Positions 10,215 through 18,088 are shown, counted from the stretch's first letter. The stretch: DNA of 21,531 nt from JAPHTQ01 sp050295975 (GCA_050295975.1 JBNKQR010000050.1:1-21531); one strand, 5' to 3'. The notes: a model not told the origin generated them from the sequence alone. Made by a program: numbers and translations.

Positions 10215-10309
10215 GGTAATAAACAATAAGCAATAAGATGTTAGCGGTATGGTGGGGCTCGCCTGTGGGCATGCCTCAAAATTCCACACAGGGACGACAG
10301 GTTACTATC

Positions 10310-10990
10310 ATGAGCATTGCTATGAGTGCCGCCACCACGGCGGTTGGGCGTACGCGTGCGCCAAAACTATGGTTCGTCGGACGTCAGGATTTGCACACCG
10401 AGGTACTTGCACAGTTTCTCTCCAGTGCACTCTGTACGACGCACCGTTTCCTCCACCAGCCGAAGGATTGCGAAGCTGCAAAAGCAGATGCGCTGATCCT
10501 GATCGACGGCAAACATCACGACCATGAGGCCCTCAGCAACAAGCTGGAAAGCCTGTATGAAAGTGATTCAACCAGTCGCGCCGTACTACTCAATGTCAGT
10601 TCGAGTAGTGGTGTCGAAAAGCTGATCCATTGGCCCTGTCTCAGGGGTATCTTTTTCGATGACTGCAATCAGGAACTGTTGCTCAAGGGCATGCAGGCGA
10701 TATTGCGTGGAGAGTTATGGATACCGCGACAGTTGATCGAGCAGTGTTTCGAGCGACATCGTCAAAGCATGCAACCACGCTCCGGAAGCAATGTTGAGCT
10801 GTCGCGACGCGAGCGGGATATCCTGCGCTGTATCGCCCGTGCATACAGTAATGCCAATATCGCTGAAAAGTTGCATATCAGTGAGCACACGGTGAAGAGC
10901 CACATCTACAACATCTTCCGCAAGATCGGTGTGCGTAATCGCACCGAAGCAAGTCACTGGGCGATGTCACACATGGTGGCTTTAAACTAG
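10310..10990 (+). CDS. CsgD/VpsT-like LuxR-family transcriptional regulator
   Basis: A 226-residue regulator with an atypical receiver-like N-terminal domain and a LuxR helix-turn-helix at about 162-222 (LSRRERDILRCIARAYSN, then ISEHTVKSHIYNIFRKIGVRNR). Segments IHWPCLRGIFF, GMQAILRGELWIPR and the C-terminus TEASHWAMSHM line up well with E. coli CsgD (curli and cellulose regulator) and Vibrio VpsT. D66 (LILIDG) sits at the phospho-acceptor position, but the usual acidic pair after strand 1 is missing. WIPR at 137-140 lies where VpsT carries its c-di-GMP-binding W[FLM][TS]R motif. I prefer the ATG at 10310, which begins just before the CsgD-like core and has AGG 9 bases upstream; ATGs at 10238 and 10271 are in frame. 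It is a single gene with no partner kinase visible. Confidence 0.82.
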   Translation: MSIAMSAATTAVGRTRAPKLWFVGRQDLHTEVLAQFLSSALCTTHRFLHQPKDCEAAKADALILIDGKHHDHEALSNKLESLYESDSTSRAVLLNVSSSSGVEKLIHWPCLRGIFFDDCNQELLLKGMQAILRGELWIPRQLIEQCFERHRQSMQPRSGSNVELSRRERDILRCIARAYSNANIAEKLHISEHTVKSHIYNIFRKIGVRNRTEASHWAMSHMVALN

Positions 10991-11361
10991 CAGTTCGCGG
11001 CGGCCCGGCATCACAGTTGGGCCGCCGTAGTACTAGTAGTACTTTCTTCCTAACACCACATATAAAAACCCTATAAAAAACCACACTTCTTCCCGATACT
11101 TCCCATGGAAGCTCTCCTGCACACTACATCCCAAACAATCGTGGCATAGATCACGTGATGTTACGCCCAGTTACACCGGGTGAGGGATGCACTTCGGGAT
11201 AGCACCACGCCCACCCCCTTTTGTTCGTGATGAGTCTGTACCGACCTGATGTTGGAGTACCCGGCCGAGTTTTGGGGTTGCCGGCGGCTGCACATGCTGG
11301 AGTTTAGTGCTGCGTGCACAGGGTAGGTACGGTGTCTATCAACCGTTAAATGGAGAGAACC
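10991..11361 (+). other. 371-base non-coding region and leader of the cytochrome operon
   Basis: No gene seen. A GC-rich hairpin (10998-11006 with 11019-11027, nine pairs) lies just after the regulator stop, without a T run. TATAAA occurs at 11061 and 11072 without good -35 boxes. ATCACGTGAT at 11150-11159 is a 10-base palindrome. From 11236 to 11332 the strand can form an outer stem (11236-11247 with 11321-11332, one G-A mismatch) enclosing CCGGC/GCCGG (11261-11265 with 11280-11284) and TGCAC/GTGCA (11289-11293 with 11314-11318). That is a possible three-way-junction leader RNA before the ribosome binding site GGAGAG at 11352-11357. Confidence 0.45.
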
Positions 11362-11973
11362 ATGCAAACCAACAAGACACAGCCTGGCTGGACCTTACGG
11401 GGTCGAATGCTGCAGGTGGTGACAGGGTTGCTGCTGTTTGCCGGTGCTACCAGCGTTTCTGCTGGTGCAATACGTATAGCCTCGATGTCCTGGGCGCTGA
11501 GTGATGCCCAGGTGGTCGAAGCTGGCGAGACAGTGATCCTGCCCAACGGCACCATGAGTACCGGCTATACCATCGAAGCAACCGCAGAATCGACCGATTC
11601 AGCATTCGTTACCAAAGGCACCCTTCGCGTCAACCTGACCGCTTTCTCACCGAAGAAAGACAGCCGCGTACAGAAGGCTGGCATCTGGTATGTCCGTGGC
11701 GAGTGGGTCCTTAGTGACATCGATGCTCCCCCCATTAGCAATCCCCGTTATACCCCCGGCGTGATTCACGGCCAGCTTCAGGTCGAATTGCCCTTTAACC
11801 CTGCAGAGGGAGCAGGCGATCTATCCGCCACCCTGCGTCTGCCGCAGACAACCATGGAACCCGTTTCCGCAGGCGAGGGCAGACAGCCCATGCGTGGTAC
11901 AGGAATCCTCATCCTCGACGACAAGCAGGGCGGAGTTTTGACGCTGGACCTGAAATTGTGGCCGAGGATTTAA
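11362..11973 (+). CDS. Small exported protein of unknown function, paired with the cytochrome
   Basis: I do not recognise this 203-residue protein. A Sec signal peptide is clear: basic start, hydrophobic MLQVVTGLLLFAGA, and cleavage likely after SVSA (residue 34). The mature part has no cysteine, so it is not a cytochrome. It alternates polar and hydrophobic residues as beta-rich proteins do (TLRVNLTAFSP, HGQLQVELPF, GILILDDKQGGVLTLDLKLW). GGAGAG at 11352-11357 sits 4 bases before this ATG; the in-frame ATG at 11350 overlaps that site and is less likely. The stop is 34 bases before the cytochrome gene with no terminator between, so the two are probably co-transcribed. A role as a periplasmic or surface partner of the cytochrome is inferred from position only. 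Confidence 0.75.
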   Translation: MQTNKTQPGWTLRGRMLQVVTGLLLFAGATSVSAGAIRIASMSWALSDAQVVEAGETVILPNGTMSTGYTIEATAESTDSAFVTKGTLRVNLTAFSPKKDSRVQKAGIWYVRGEWVLSDIDAPPISNPRYTPGVIHGQLQVELPFNPAEGAGDLSATLRLPQTTMEPVSAGEGRQPMRGTGILILDDKQGGVLTLDLKLWPRI

Positions 11974-12007
11974 CCGTTTTATTTACAATAATCAGAGAGA
12001 CCACACC

Positions 12008-15000
12008 ATGAAAACGACAAGGAACTATGGCAGCGCCGTGGCGCTGTTGTTGCTGTTGGTGCTAAGCCTGGTCGGTGTTGTACACGCCGATATCCCTGGC
12101 CGTGATGTACCTAGCGGTGCTGTGCCAAATCCTGGCACTCAACAGCAGGAGATGGCTAACCTGACCTTCCCTGCACCCTTCAACAGTTTTGAATTTACCG
12201 TTACCTGTGGCGCTTGCCACGGCGGTAGTGTCGACCAGCAGGTTGCCCACATGGGTAACTGGGGTGGCGGCAACATGGCCAGCGCGGCGCGTGACCCGAT
12301 CTTCCGTGCCAACCAGATCATCGTTAACAACACCCTGGCTGCACTTACCGGGGAAGATGGCGCGGGTAATATGTGTTTCCGTTGCCACAGCCCCAATGGT
12401 TGGTACTCCGGTCGCTTCGATCCGACCATGGCGGGTGACCCGTCTGGTCGTAACATGATGCACAGCATCGTCGCCTCTACCGACGACGAAGGTGTTATGT
12501 GTGAGACCTGTCACCGCGCCGTGGGTAACGTCACCTTTAAGCGCCCCGACCTGGATCCAAACGACTCTGTGTGGAACATGATCGCCGGGATCTTCGGCTG
12601 GCAGCACGATGGCGGTCCTTTTGTCGATCAAGCGGGTGACCCGACCATCGCTCCGGGCAACCCTTACGGTGATACTGCCCTGCAGTTCCTGGATGGTATG
12701 ACCTACGTGGGTCCGCGCTCTGGTATCTCTGATGCCTACTTCAGCGACCTGCCTTTGGAAGGTACCTCCTACACCGGCCAGATCTACGCGGTCTATCCGC
12801 CGAACTGGACGGGACCGAGGAATCCGGTACCTGCCAATATGCCGGCCACCAACTCCGTGGGTCAGTACATTGTGTATAACCTGGACGGCTCTATTCCGCC
12901 GATGTTCGAAGCCCCCGTCGGTCCGCCCATCGATCCAACAACCGGCATGATGGACTATATGGCCCAGGCCGTCTCAATCGAGCACCCAACCATTGGTGCT
13001 GGCGGTCGTCGCACCTCTGCGACCACTACCGGTCTGTTGCCTATCCTGCCTGATGGCCCCGGTGTCAATATGGCTGGTGGTCGTATGCCCGGCGGCAACG
13101 ACTTCATTACCACCTCTGAGATGTGCGGTTCCTGTCATGACCTGACCGTGCCGGTACTGAACCACGGTATGCCGGAACAGCGCACCTATACCGAGTGGAA
13201 GTTCAGTAGCTTCTCTCAGGATACCCACGTCGGTTATGACCCGATTCGCAAGGCCAATCGGCCACAGGGTAAGGAGCGTTGCCAGGACTGCCACATGCCG
13301 AAGATCAAGCATGAGTATGCAGACGATGATGTGGGTGCCTATAACGCAGACCCACTGCTGGTTGGCGGCTTCCCTTATGGTAAGGATCGCAATCCAGAAG
13401 GCGGCACTGTCATGCACAAGCTGACCGGTGCCAACCGTGATCTGCCGATGATGATGAAGCTGCTCTATCCGGAAGTGGATCTGGAAGTTATCGGTCAGCC
13501 TACCGGTAACGATCCACGGATCTTCCCCGGCATGCTCTCCAATCGTGACTCCATGTACGATCGTGCCCAGCGCAACACCGAGATCACCCTGCGCGATGGT
13601 CTGGAGCTTGGTATCAGTCAGGAGCCGACCGTTGTGACAGACGTCAACGGTTTGCCACTGGTCGATGCCAACGGCAACAACATCTATGAAATGAAAGTGA
13701 AGGTGACCAACAAAACCGGCCACCGTATCCCTTCCGGCTACCCGGATGGTCGTCGTTTCTGGCTTTCAGTACGGGTCAGTGACGGGATCAACATGGTCTA
13801 TGAGTCGGGCTATTACGACCCAGACCAGGCCAGACTGTATGACGACGCCAATCAGGTAGGCTTTAACCGTTCGCTGACTAACGTTATCGACGCCACCGAT
13901 CCGGCGAACAACGCGGTCATGGTCTACGAGCGTGTCACCGGCAGCTGTGACGCTGTCACTTGTACACCCTCCTCAAGCCTGATTAATGACAAGATCCTGT
14001 TCGGCAACCGGATCCCGCCGGCTGGCTTCACCTACGCCGACTACCGTACTTCCGGGGTGAAATTCTGGAATTACGATCCGGCCACTATGATGCCGATTGA
14101 AGATGCAGTGATTGATCCAGTAACCGGGGCGATCACCAATCAGCGTTATCCAGATGGTCAGAACTGGGATGAAGTCACCTACCGCTTCGCCGCGGCACCG
14201 GGTGCAGTCCTGACAGCATCGGCCGAGGCTTACTGGCAGACCCACTCCCGCGAATTTATGGAGCACCTGAAAAATCAGGATACCTCCACACTTCGTCCGG
14301 AGGGTCCGCCGAATATCCTCGACCCCAACTATCCGATGAACCCCACCTATCTCAGCGACGTGATCGGCCTGGCCGGCATGACGGATATGGATGGCAACCC
14401 GCTGCGCGACAACTGGGGTGGTATCGCCTACGCCGCCTGGTGGAAAGCCGGTAAGGGCGAACCCTTCATGGTGGATCGTGACGACACCACTGCCGTGGTT
14501 CCGACCACCATGCCGGTTGTCACTGCCATGCCATACACCTACTCCAATCCTGCCAACGGGGTTCTGCTCAGCGAGCCGTTCACCACGGTTATCAGCTGGA
14601 CCGAAGTGCCAGAGGCTGATGGCTATGTGCTATGGGTTCGTTACGGTGTGAGCGATGCGACTGCCGACTGGGATCGCCTGGCGGTGACGGATAAGAACAC
14701 CACGTCACTGACCAACACTGCAATGAAAGCGGGCAAGACCTTCGGCTTCAAGGTTGAGGCGTTTAACGGTAAAGGCAGCATCATGTCACTGCCCTATGAC
14801 TACATGACGCCGAACGACGCTCCGCAGTCACCTCGTAGTCTGCAACTGTTGGCCATACACCCGACCAGCGTCGACCTTACCTGGTACGACATGGCGGATA
14901 ACGAAGTCCAGTTTGAAATCTGGCGCTTCAATGCACCGACCACTTCCCTTGTGCCTGAGGCTAGCTTCACGACCCCGACTCAGACCGGTGGTCCAATGGG

Positions 15001-16324
15001 CTTTGGTGGGAATAACTGGACTGACACCACTGTGGTGCCGGGGATGTGTTACAACTATCAGGTACGTGCCATTGCGGCCAGTGGTTCCTTCTCCACCTGG
15101 AACGCACCGGCTCCGGTACAGGCCTGTGTGCCCGCAGGTACGCTCAGTGCCTCCGCTACTGCAGTGAATGAATTCCAGGTCGACGTGAGCTGGAACTCCA
15201 CCTTCCCTGTCGGGACTGTTGGTAGCTACCGAGTTGAGCGTAGCACTATGGTCAATGGCCCCTGGGCACCGTTGGGGGTAGTAGCTCCTGCCGATAGCGC
15301 CTATAGCGACACCGGGGTACTGCCGAACACCACCTACTTCTACCATGTCCTCGCAGTAGGAACGAACGGTGTGACGCTGTATACCTCGGCTCCGGTAGGC
15401 GTCACTACACCGTCACCGCAGCCCCCGGCTGCACCGACTGGGCTGGCTGCCAGCATACCAGCAGGTCAGATGGCAGTAGTGTTGGACTGGTTCGACAATG
15501 CCGACAATGAGCAGGGTTTCGTGGTTGAGCGTTCCACCAACAACGGTCCATGGGCTGCGATTACCGGCACCCTGCCGGCCAATCCGGGTACCGGTGCGGC
15601 GAGCTATACCGACGTTAGCATCTCTGCAACCACCACCTATAGCTATAGGGTGATGGCAATCAATGGTGGCGGTACGGCGACCTCTAACACGGTTACCCTC
15701 ACCACGCCAAACAGCGCGGTTGTGGTCGCGGCACCGACGGGCACCACGGCTACCCTTCGTTCGGCGACAGAGATTCGTGTGAGGTGGAACTATTCGCCCA
15801 ATAGCAACGCCACTGGCTTTGTAATTGAGCGCTCTGTCAATGGCAGTCCATTCAGCGCGTTCGGTACCAGGGACGGCACCCGTAAGACCAGCTTCAAAGA
15901 CAAGACTGTCACGGCGGGTAACACCTACTCATACCAGGTGCGTGCGGTTCGTTTGGCAAATGGTGTGACTATCCAGTCCGCCCCGTCCAACATCGCCACG
16001 CTTGAGATTATCGCTCCGGCAGCTCCTACTGGACTGACTGGTACCATTCAACCGCTAGCACGACGTGGTGCGCCTGCGGCGGTATTGAACTGGACCAATG
16101 TGGACCTCAACGCGGCCTCTGTGTCGATTGAGCGCAGCCAGGACAACGGCATTACATGGGCCAGTGTGGGTAACGTACCGGTCAACGGCACCGCGGGTAC
16201 CTACACCGACACGGGTCGCCGTGGTCGCGGACTCCGTACGGGTACGACCTATCTGTTCCGGGTGCAGGCTATCAATAACATGGGAGGCTCGCCCTTCTCT
16301 AATGTGATAACCCTGGTGCCGTAA
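12008..16324 (+). CDS. Exported five-haem c-type cytochrome with six fibronectin type III-like domains
   Basis: A 1438-residue protein. The signal peptide ends near VHA (residue 27). Five CXXCH haem sites lie at 67-71 (CGACH), 123-127 (CFRCH), 165-169 (CETCH), 373-377 (CGSCH) and 425-429 (CQDCH). Spare histidines at 81, 152, 200, 326, 386, 407, 435 and 470 could serve as distal ligands. Residues about 520-830 form a beta-rich region (VKVTNKTGHRIPSGYPDGRRFW) of a kind I associate with multihaem cytochromes. Six FnIII-like repeats follow: about 835-935, 938-1042, 1043-1138, 1140-1234, 1238-1334 and 1336-1438. The last four share a VERS...GPW...Y.DT...TTY.YRV.A pattern. Cysteine pairs 647/652 and 1014/1040 may form disulphides. 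AGAGAGA at 11994-12000 precedes the ATG. There is no membrane anchor or PEP-CTERM tail. An extracellular electron-transfer or substrate-binding role is inferred; no redox partner or porin lies nearby. Confidence 0.88.
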   Translation: MKTTRNYGSAVALLLLLVLSLVGVVHADIPGRDVPSGAVPNPGTQQQEMANLTFPAPFNSFEFTVTCGACHGGSVDQQVAHMGNWGGGNMASAARDPIFRANQIIVNNTLAALTGEDGAGNMCFRCHSPNGWYSGRFDPTMAGDPSGRNMMHSIVASTDDEGVMCETCHRAVGNVTFKRPDLDPNDSVWNMIAGIFGWQHDGGPFVDQAGDPTIAPGNPYGDTALQFLDGMTYVGPRSGISDAYFSDLPLEGTSYTGQIYAVYPPNWTGPRNPVPANMPATNSVGQYIVYNLDGSIPPMFEAPVGPPIDPTTGMMDYMAQAVSIEHPTIGAGGRRTSATTTGLLPILPDGPGVNMAGGRMPGGNDFITTSEMCGSCHDLTVPVLNHGMPEQRTYTEWKFSSFSQDTHVGYDPIRKANRPQGKERCQDCHMPKIKHEYADDDVGAYNADPLLVGGFPYGKDRNPEGGTVMHKLTGANRDLPMMMKLLYPEVDLEVIGQPTGNDPRIFPGMLSNRDSMYDRAQRNTEITLRDGLELGISQEPTVVTDVNGLPLVDANGNNIYEMKVKVTNKTGHRIPSGYPDGRRFWLSVRVSDGINMVYESGYYDPDQARLYDDANQVGFNRSLTNVIDATDPANNAVMVYERVTGSCDAVTCTPSSSLINDKILFGNRIPPAGFTYADYRTSGVKFWNYDPATMMPIEDAVIDPVTGAITNQRYPDGQNWDEVTYRFAAAPGAVLTASAEAYWQTHSREFMEHLKNQDTSTLRPEGPPNILDPNYPMNPTYLSDVIGLAGMTDMDGNPLRDNWGGIAYAAWWKAGKGEPFMVDRDDTTAVVPTTMPVVTAMPYTYSNPANGVLLSEPFTTVISWTEVPEADGYVLWVRYGVSDATADWDRLAVTDKNTTSLTNTAMKAGKTFGFKVEAFNGKGSIMSLPYDYMTPNDAPQSPRSLQLLAIHPTSVDLTWYDMADNEVQFEIWRFNAPTTSLVPEASFTTPTQTGGPMGFGGNNWTDTTVVPGMCYNYQVRAIAASGSFSTWNAPAPVQACVPAGTLSASATAVNEFQVDVSWNSTFPVGTVGSYRVERSTMVNGPWAPLGVVAPADSAYSDTGVLPNTTYFYHVLAVGTNGVTLYTSAPVGVTTPSPQPPAAPTGLAASIPAGQMAVVLDWFDNADNEQGFVVERSTNNGPWAAITGTLPANPGTGAASYTDVSISATTTYSYRVMAINGGGTATSNTVTLTTPNSAVVVAAPTGTTATLRSATEIRVRWNYSPNSNATGFVIERSVNGSPFSAFGTRDGTRKTSFKDKTVTAGNTYSYQVRAVRLANGVTIQSAPSNIATLEIIAPAAPTGLTGTIQPLARRGAPAAVLNWTNVDLNAASVSIERSQDNGITWASVGNVPVNGTAGTYTDTGRRGRGLRTGTTYLFRVQAINNMGGSPFSNVITLVP

Positions 16325-16363
16325 AGGGACGATTTGAGTGGCGACAGGGAGGTCGCTAACGAT

Positions 16364-16400
16364 GAATAAAAAACCGGCCTCTTGGCCGGTTTTTTTATTC
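16364..16400 (+). terminator. Terminator of the cytochrome operon
   Basis: A6-CCGGCC at 16368-16379 pairs with GGCCGG-T6 at 16384-16395 over the loop TCTT, with GAAT/ATTC flanks able to extend it around one extra T. It lies about 40 bases after the cytochrome stop and is usable in both directions. Confidence 0.93.
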
Positions 16401-16430
16401 CTCAGTATCAGAGGATTTGTTGCGAGACAT

Positions 16431-16461
16431 AAAAAAGCGCTGTTTTAAACAGCGCTTTTTT
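16431..16461 (-). terminator. Bidirectional terminator facing the tRNA-Pro/ispB unit
   Basis: A6-GCGCTGTTT (16431-16445) is a perfect mirror of AAACAGCGC-T6 (16447-16461). It sits between the cytochrome terminator and the 3' end of the tRNA gene, so it most likely ends minus-strand transcripts from ispB and tRNA-Pro. Confidence 0.88.
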
Positions 16462-16515
16462 GTAACCAGAAATCGCCATGCTGTAACAAAGCGAATAAAG
16501 GTCGGGAAAGTTTGT

Positions 16516-16592
16516 TGGTCGGGGTGAGAGGATTCGAACCTCCGGCCCCTGCCTCCCGAAGACAGTGCTCTACCAGGCTGAGCTACACCCCG
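16516..16592 (-). tRNA. tRNA-Pro (anticodon CGG)
   Basis: A complete 77-base cloverleaf on the minus strand. The acceptor stem is CGGGGTG/CACCCCG with discriminator A and an encoded CCA. The D arm is GCTC...GAGC, the anticodon stem is CTGTC/GGCAG with loop TTCGGGA (anticodon CGG, reading CCG), the variable loop follows, and the T arm is GGAGG-TTCGAAT-CCTCT. It begins 11 bases after the ispB stop on the same strand, so it may be processed from the ispB transcript. Confidence 0.97.
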
Positions 16593-16603
16593 AAATGATA
16601 CTG

Positions 16604-17572
16604 CTAATGATCGCGCTGAACGGCGAAGTTGGCCAGTGTGGTGAGGGCTTCCTTGTAGGGAGAATCCTCCAGAACTGCCAATGCCGCGATGGCCTTGTCG
16701 GCCTCGTTTTGCGCAGAGCGCGAAGTGTAAGCGATAGCGCCAGTCGATTCAATGGCCGCGCTGATCTCTGCAATGCGCTCTAGACCGCCCTGTTCAAGGG
16801 CTTCGCGAACCAGTGCTGCCTGTTCTGGGGTGCCGTTATTGATCACGTGGATCAGCGGCAGGGTGGGTTTGCCCTCGGCCAGGTCGTCGCCGATATTTTT
16901 GCCCAGGTCGTCGCTGCTGGAGGAGTAATCCAGTGCGTCGTCGATAAGCTGGAAGGCGGTGCCCAGATACATGCCGTAGTCGGCCATAGCACGCTCCTCC
17001 TCGGCACTTCGGCCGGTCAGCACGGCACCGAGCTGGGAGGAGGATTCGAACAGCTTGGCGGTCTTGCTGCGAATTACGTCGAGGTACCCCTCTTCGTCGA
17101 GATCGGCGTTATGGACGTTAAGCAGCTGCTTCACCTCGCCCTCGGCGATGGTGTTGGTGGTTTCCGAGAGGATCTCCATCACCCGCATGTTGTTGACGTT
17201 GACCATCATTTGAAAGGCGCGGGAGTAGAGGAAGTCGCCCACTAGCACGCTGGCCTCGTTGCCCCAGACGTTATTGGCGGTCTCTTTGCCTCTACGCAGG
17301 TCTGAGCCGTCGACCACATCGTCGTGGAGCAGGGTGGCGGTGTGGATGAATTCGACCACTGCAGCCAGTTCGTGGTGGTCGGTGCCCTGATAGCCGAAGG
17401 CGCGGGCGGTCAACAGCAGCAGCACCGGGCGCAGACGTTTGCCACCGCTGTTGATGATGTAGTGGCCGATCTGGTTTATCAGCACCACTTCCGAGTGGAG
17501 CCGCTGTTTGATCAGCGCGTCGACCGCCTGCCTGTCGGCGTCGATCAACTCATAAACTTCCTGAATTTCCAT
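16604..17572 (-). CDS. ispB: Octaprenyl-diphosphate synthase family (polyprenyl synthase)
   Basis: A 322-residue trans-polyprenyl diphosphate synthase that builds the isoprenoid side chain of ubiquinone from farnesyl diphosphate and isopentenyl diphosphate. GGKRLRP is at 43-49. The first aspartate-rich motif is LLHDDVVDGSDLRRG (D84, D85, D88) and the second is LIDDALDY (D211, D212, D215). The protein matches E. coli IspB along its length and ends in AVQRDH, as that protein ends in AVQRDR. The ribosome binding site is poor: TATAAATAG lies directly before the ATG. Product chain length (C40 in E. coli) cannot be read with certainty. It is divergent from rplU, as in many gammaproteobacteria, with tRNA-Pro just downstream. 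Confidence 0.95.
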   Translation of the reverse strand: MEIQEVYELIDADRQAVDALIKQRLHSEVVLINQIGHYIINSGGKRLRPVLLLLTARAFGYQGTDHHELAAVVEFIHTATLLHDDVVDGSDLRRGKETANNVWGNEASVLVGDFLYSRAFQMMVNVNNMRVMEILSETTNTIAEGEVKQLLNVHNADLDEEGYLDVIRSKTAKLFESSSQLGAVLTGRSAEEERAMADYGMYLGTAFQLIDDALDYSSSSDDLGKNIGDDLAEGKPTLPLIHVINNGTPEQAALVREALEQGGLERIAEISAAIESTGAIAYTSRSAQNEADKAIAALAVLEDSPYKEALTTLANFAVQRDH

Positions 17573-17678
17573 CTATTTATAGTGTCTGCGCGAAAAGAGA
17601 CGAAATGCTAGGTATCTGGGCCGGTTGTGTCAAGCACGGTAACGGGACGGGGAGGGGTAAAAAAGGCGTAATCGGTGT

Positions 17679-17707
17679 TTGACCTTGGCAGGGACAGGCG
17701 CTAGAAT
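17679..17707 (+). promoter_or_regulatory. Sigma-70-type promoter of the rplU operon
   Basis: TTGACC (17679-17684) and TAGAAT (17702-17707) are separated by exactly 17 bases, upstream of rplU in the ispB-rplU divergent gap. Confidence 0.82.
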
Positions 17708-17759
17708 TGCCGGTCTTTCGATGGGGCAACCCTGTTCAAGTTTTTTGGAGAAGCGGCAA

Positions 17760-18071
17760 ATGTACGCGGTAATCAAGACCGGTGGCAAACAGTATCGTGT
17801 GATCGAGGGCCAGACCCTTAAAGTAGAGAAGCTCGAGGCCGAAGTTGGCGCGAATATCGATCTTTCAGACGTGCTGATGGTTGCCAATGGCGACGACATC
17901 AAAATCGGCACCCCTCTCGTAGCGGGTGGTAAAGTGCAGGCGACTGTTAAGAGCCATGGTCGTGACGACAAAGTCACCATCATCAAGTTCCGTCGCCGCA
18001 AACATCACATGAAGCGCCAGGGCCATCGCCAGTACTACACTGAGCTGCAAATCACCGGCATCAGCGCGTAA
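17760..18071 (+). CDS. rplU: 50S ribosomal protein L21
   Basis: A 103-residue protein, the E. coli length, starting MYAVIKTGGKQYRVIEGQ and carrying the KFRRRKHHMKRQGHRQYYTELQITGI end typical of L21, which binds 23S rRNA. The start at 17760 has TTGGAG about 13 bases before it and AAGCGG nearer. An in-frame ATG at 17679 overlaps the -35 box of the promoter, so the longer form is excluded. rpmA follows after 17 bases. Confidence 0.98.
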   Translation: MYAVIKTGGKQYRVIEGQTLKVEKLEAEVGANIDLSDVLMVANGDDIKIGTPLVAGGKVQATVKSHGRDDKVTIIKFRRRKHHMKRQGHRQYYTELQITGISA

Positions 18072-18088
18072 TTCGGGAGTAGATAGAA

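Larger units (their letters stand above)
9961..10309 (+). other. Intergenic region between the lipoprotein and the CsgD-like gene
   Basis: No gene seen. Contents: an 18-base perfect palindrome TTTTGTTTTAAAACAAAA at 10026-10043; a small CTGAG/CTCAG hairpin at 10065-10080; the strong terminator at 10084-10115; a weak GGGT/ACCC hairpin at 10144-10154 with a T run to 10163; the 16-base palindrome at 10199-10214; and an inverted repeat CCTGTG/CACAGG at 10262-10292 in the likely leader of the regulator gene. Confidence 0.5.

Noticed and set aside
11271..11292. Possible sigma-54 promoter (GG-N10-GC spacing)
   Set aside because: The GG/GC spacing fits but the -24 TGGCAC and -12 TTGC contexts do not match well enough.
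11310..11335. Resemblance of GGGTAGGTACGG to the 3' end of class I c-di-GMP riboswitches
   Set aside because: The rest of the conserved aptamer core, such as the GGGACGCAAAGCC segment, is absent.
12062..13723. Long minus-strand frames (12062-12631 and 12974-13723) opposite the cytochrome
   Set aside because: The plus strand encodes a signal peptide and CXXCH sites here; the antisense products are His/Val-rich without domain logic.
7991..16515. Integrative element or genomic island with attachment sites at tRNA-Pro
   Set aside because: No integrase, transposase or phage gene, and no direct repeat of the tRNA 3' end found at the left side.
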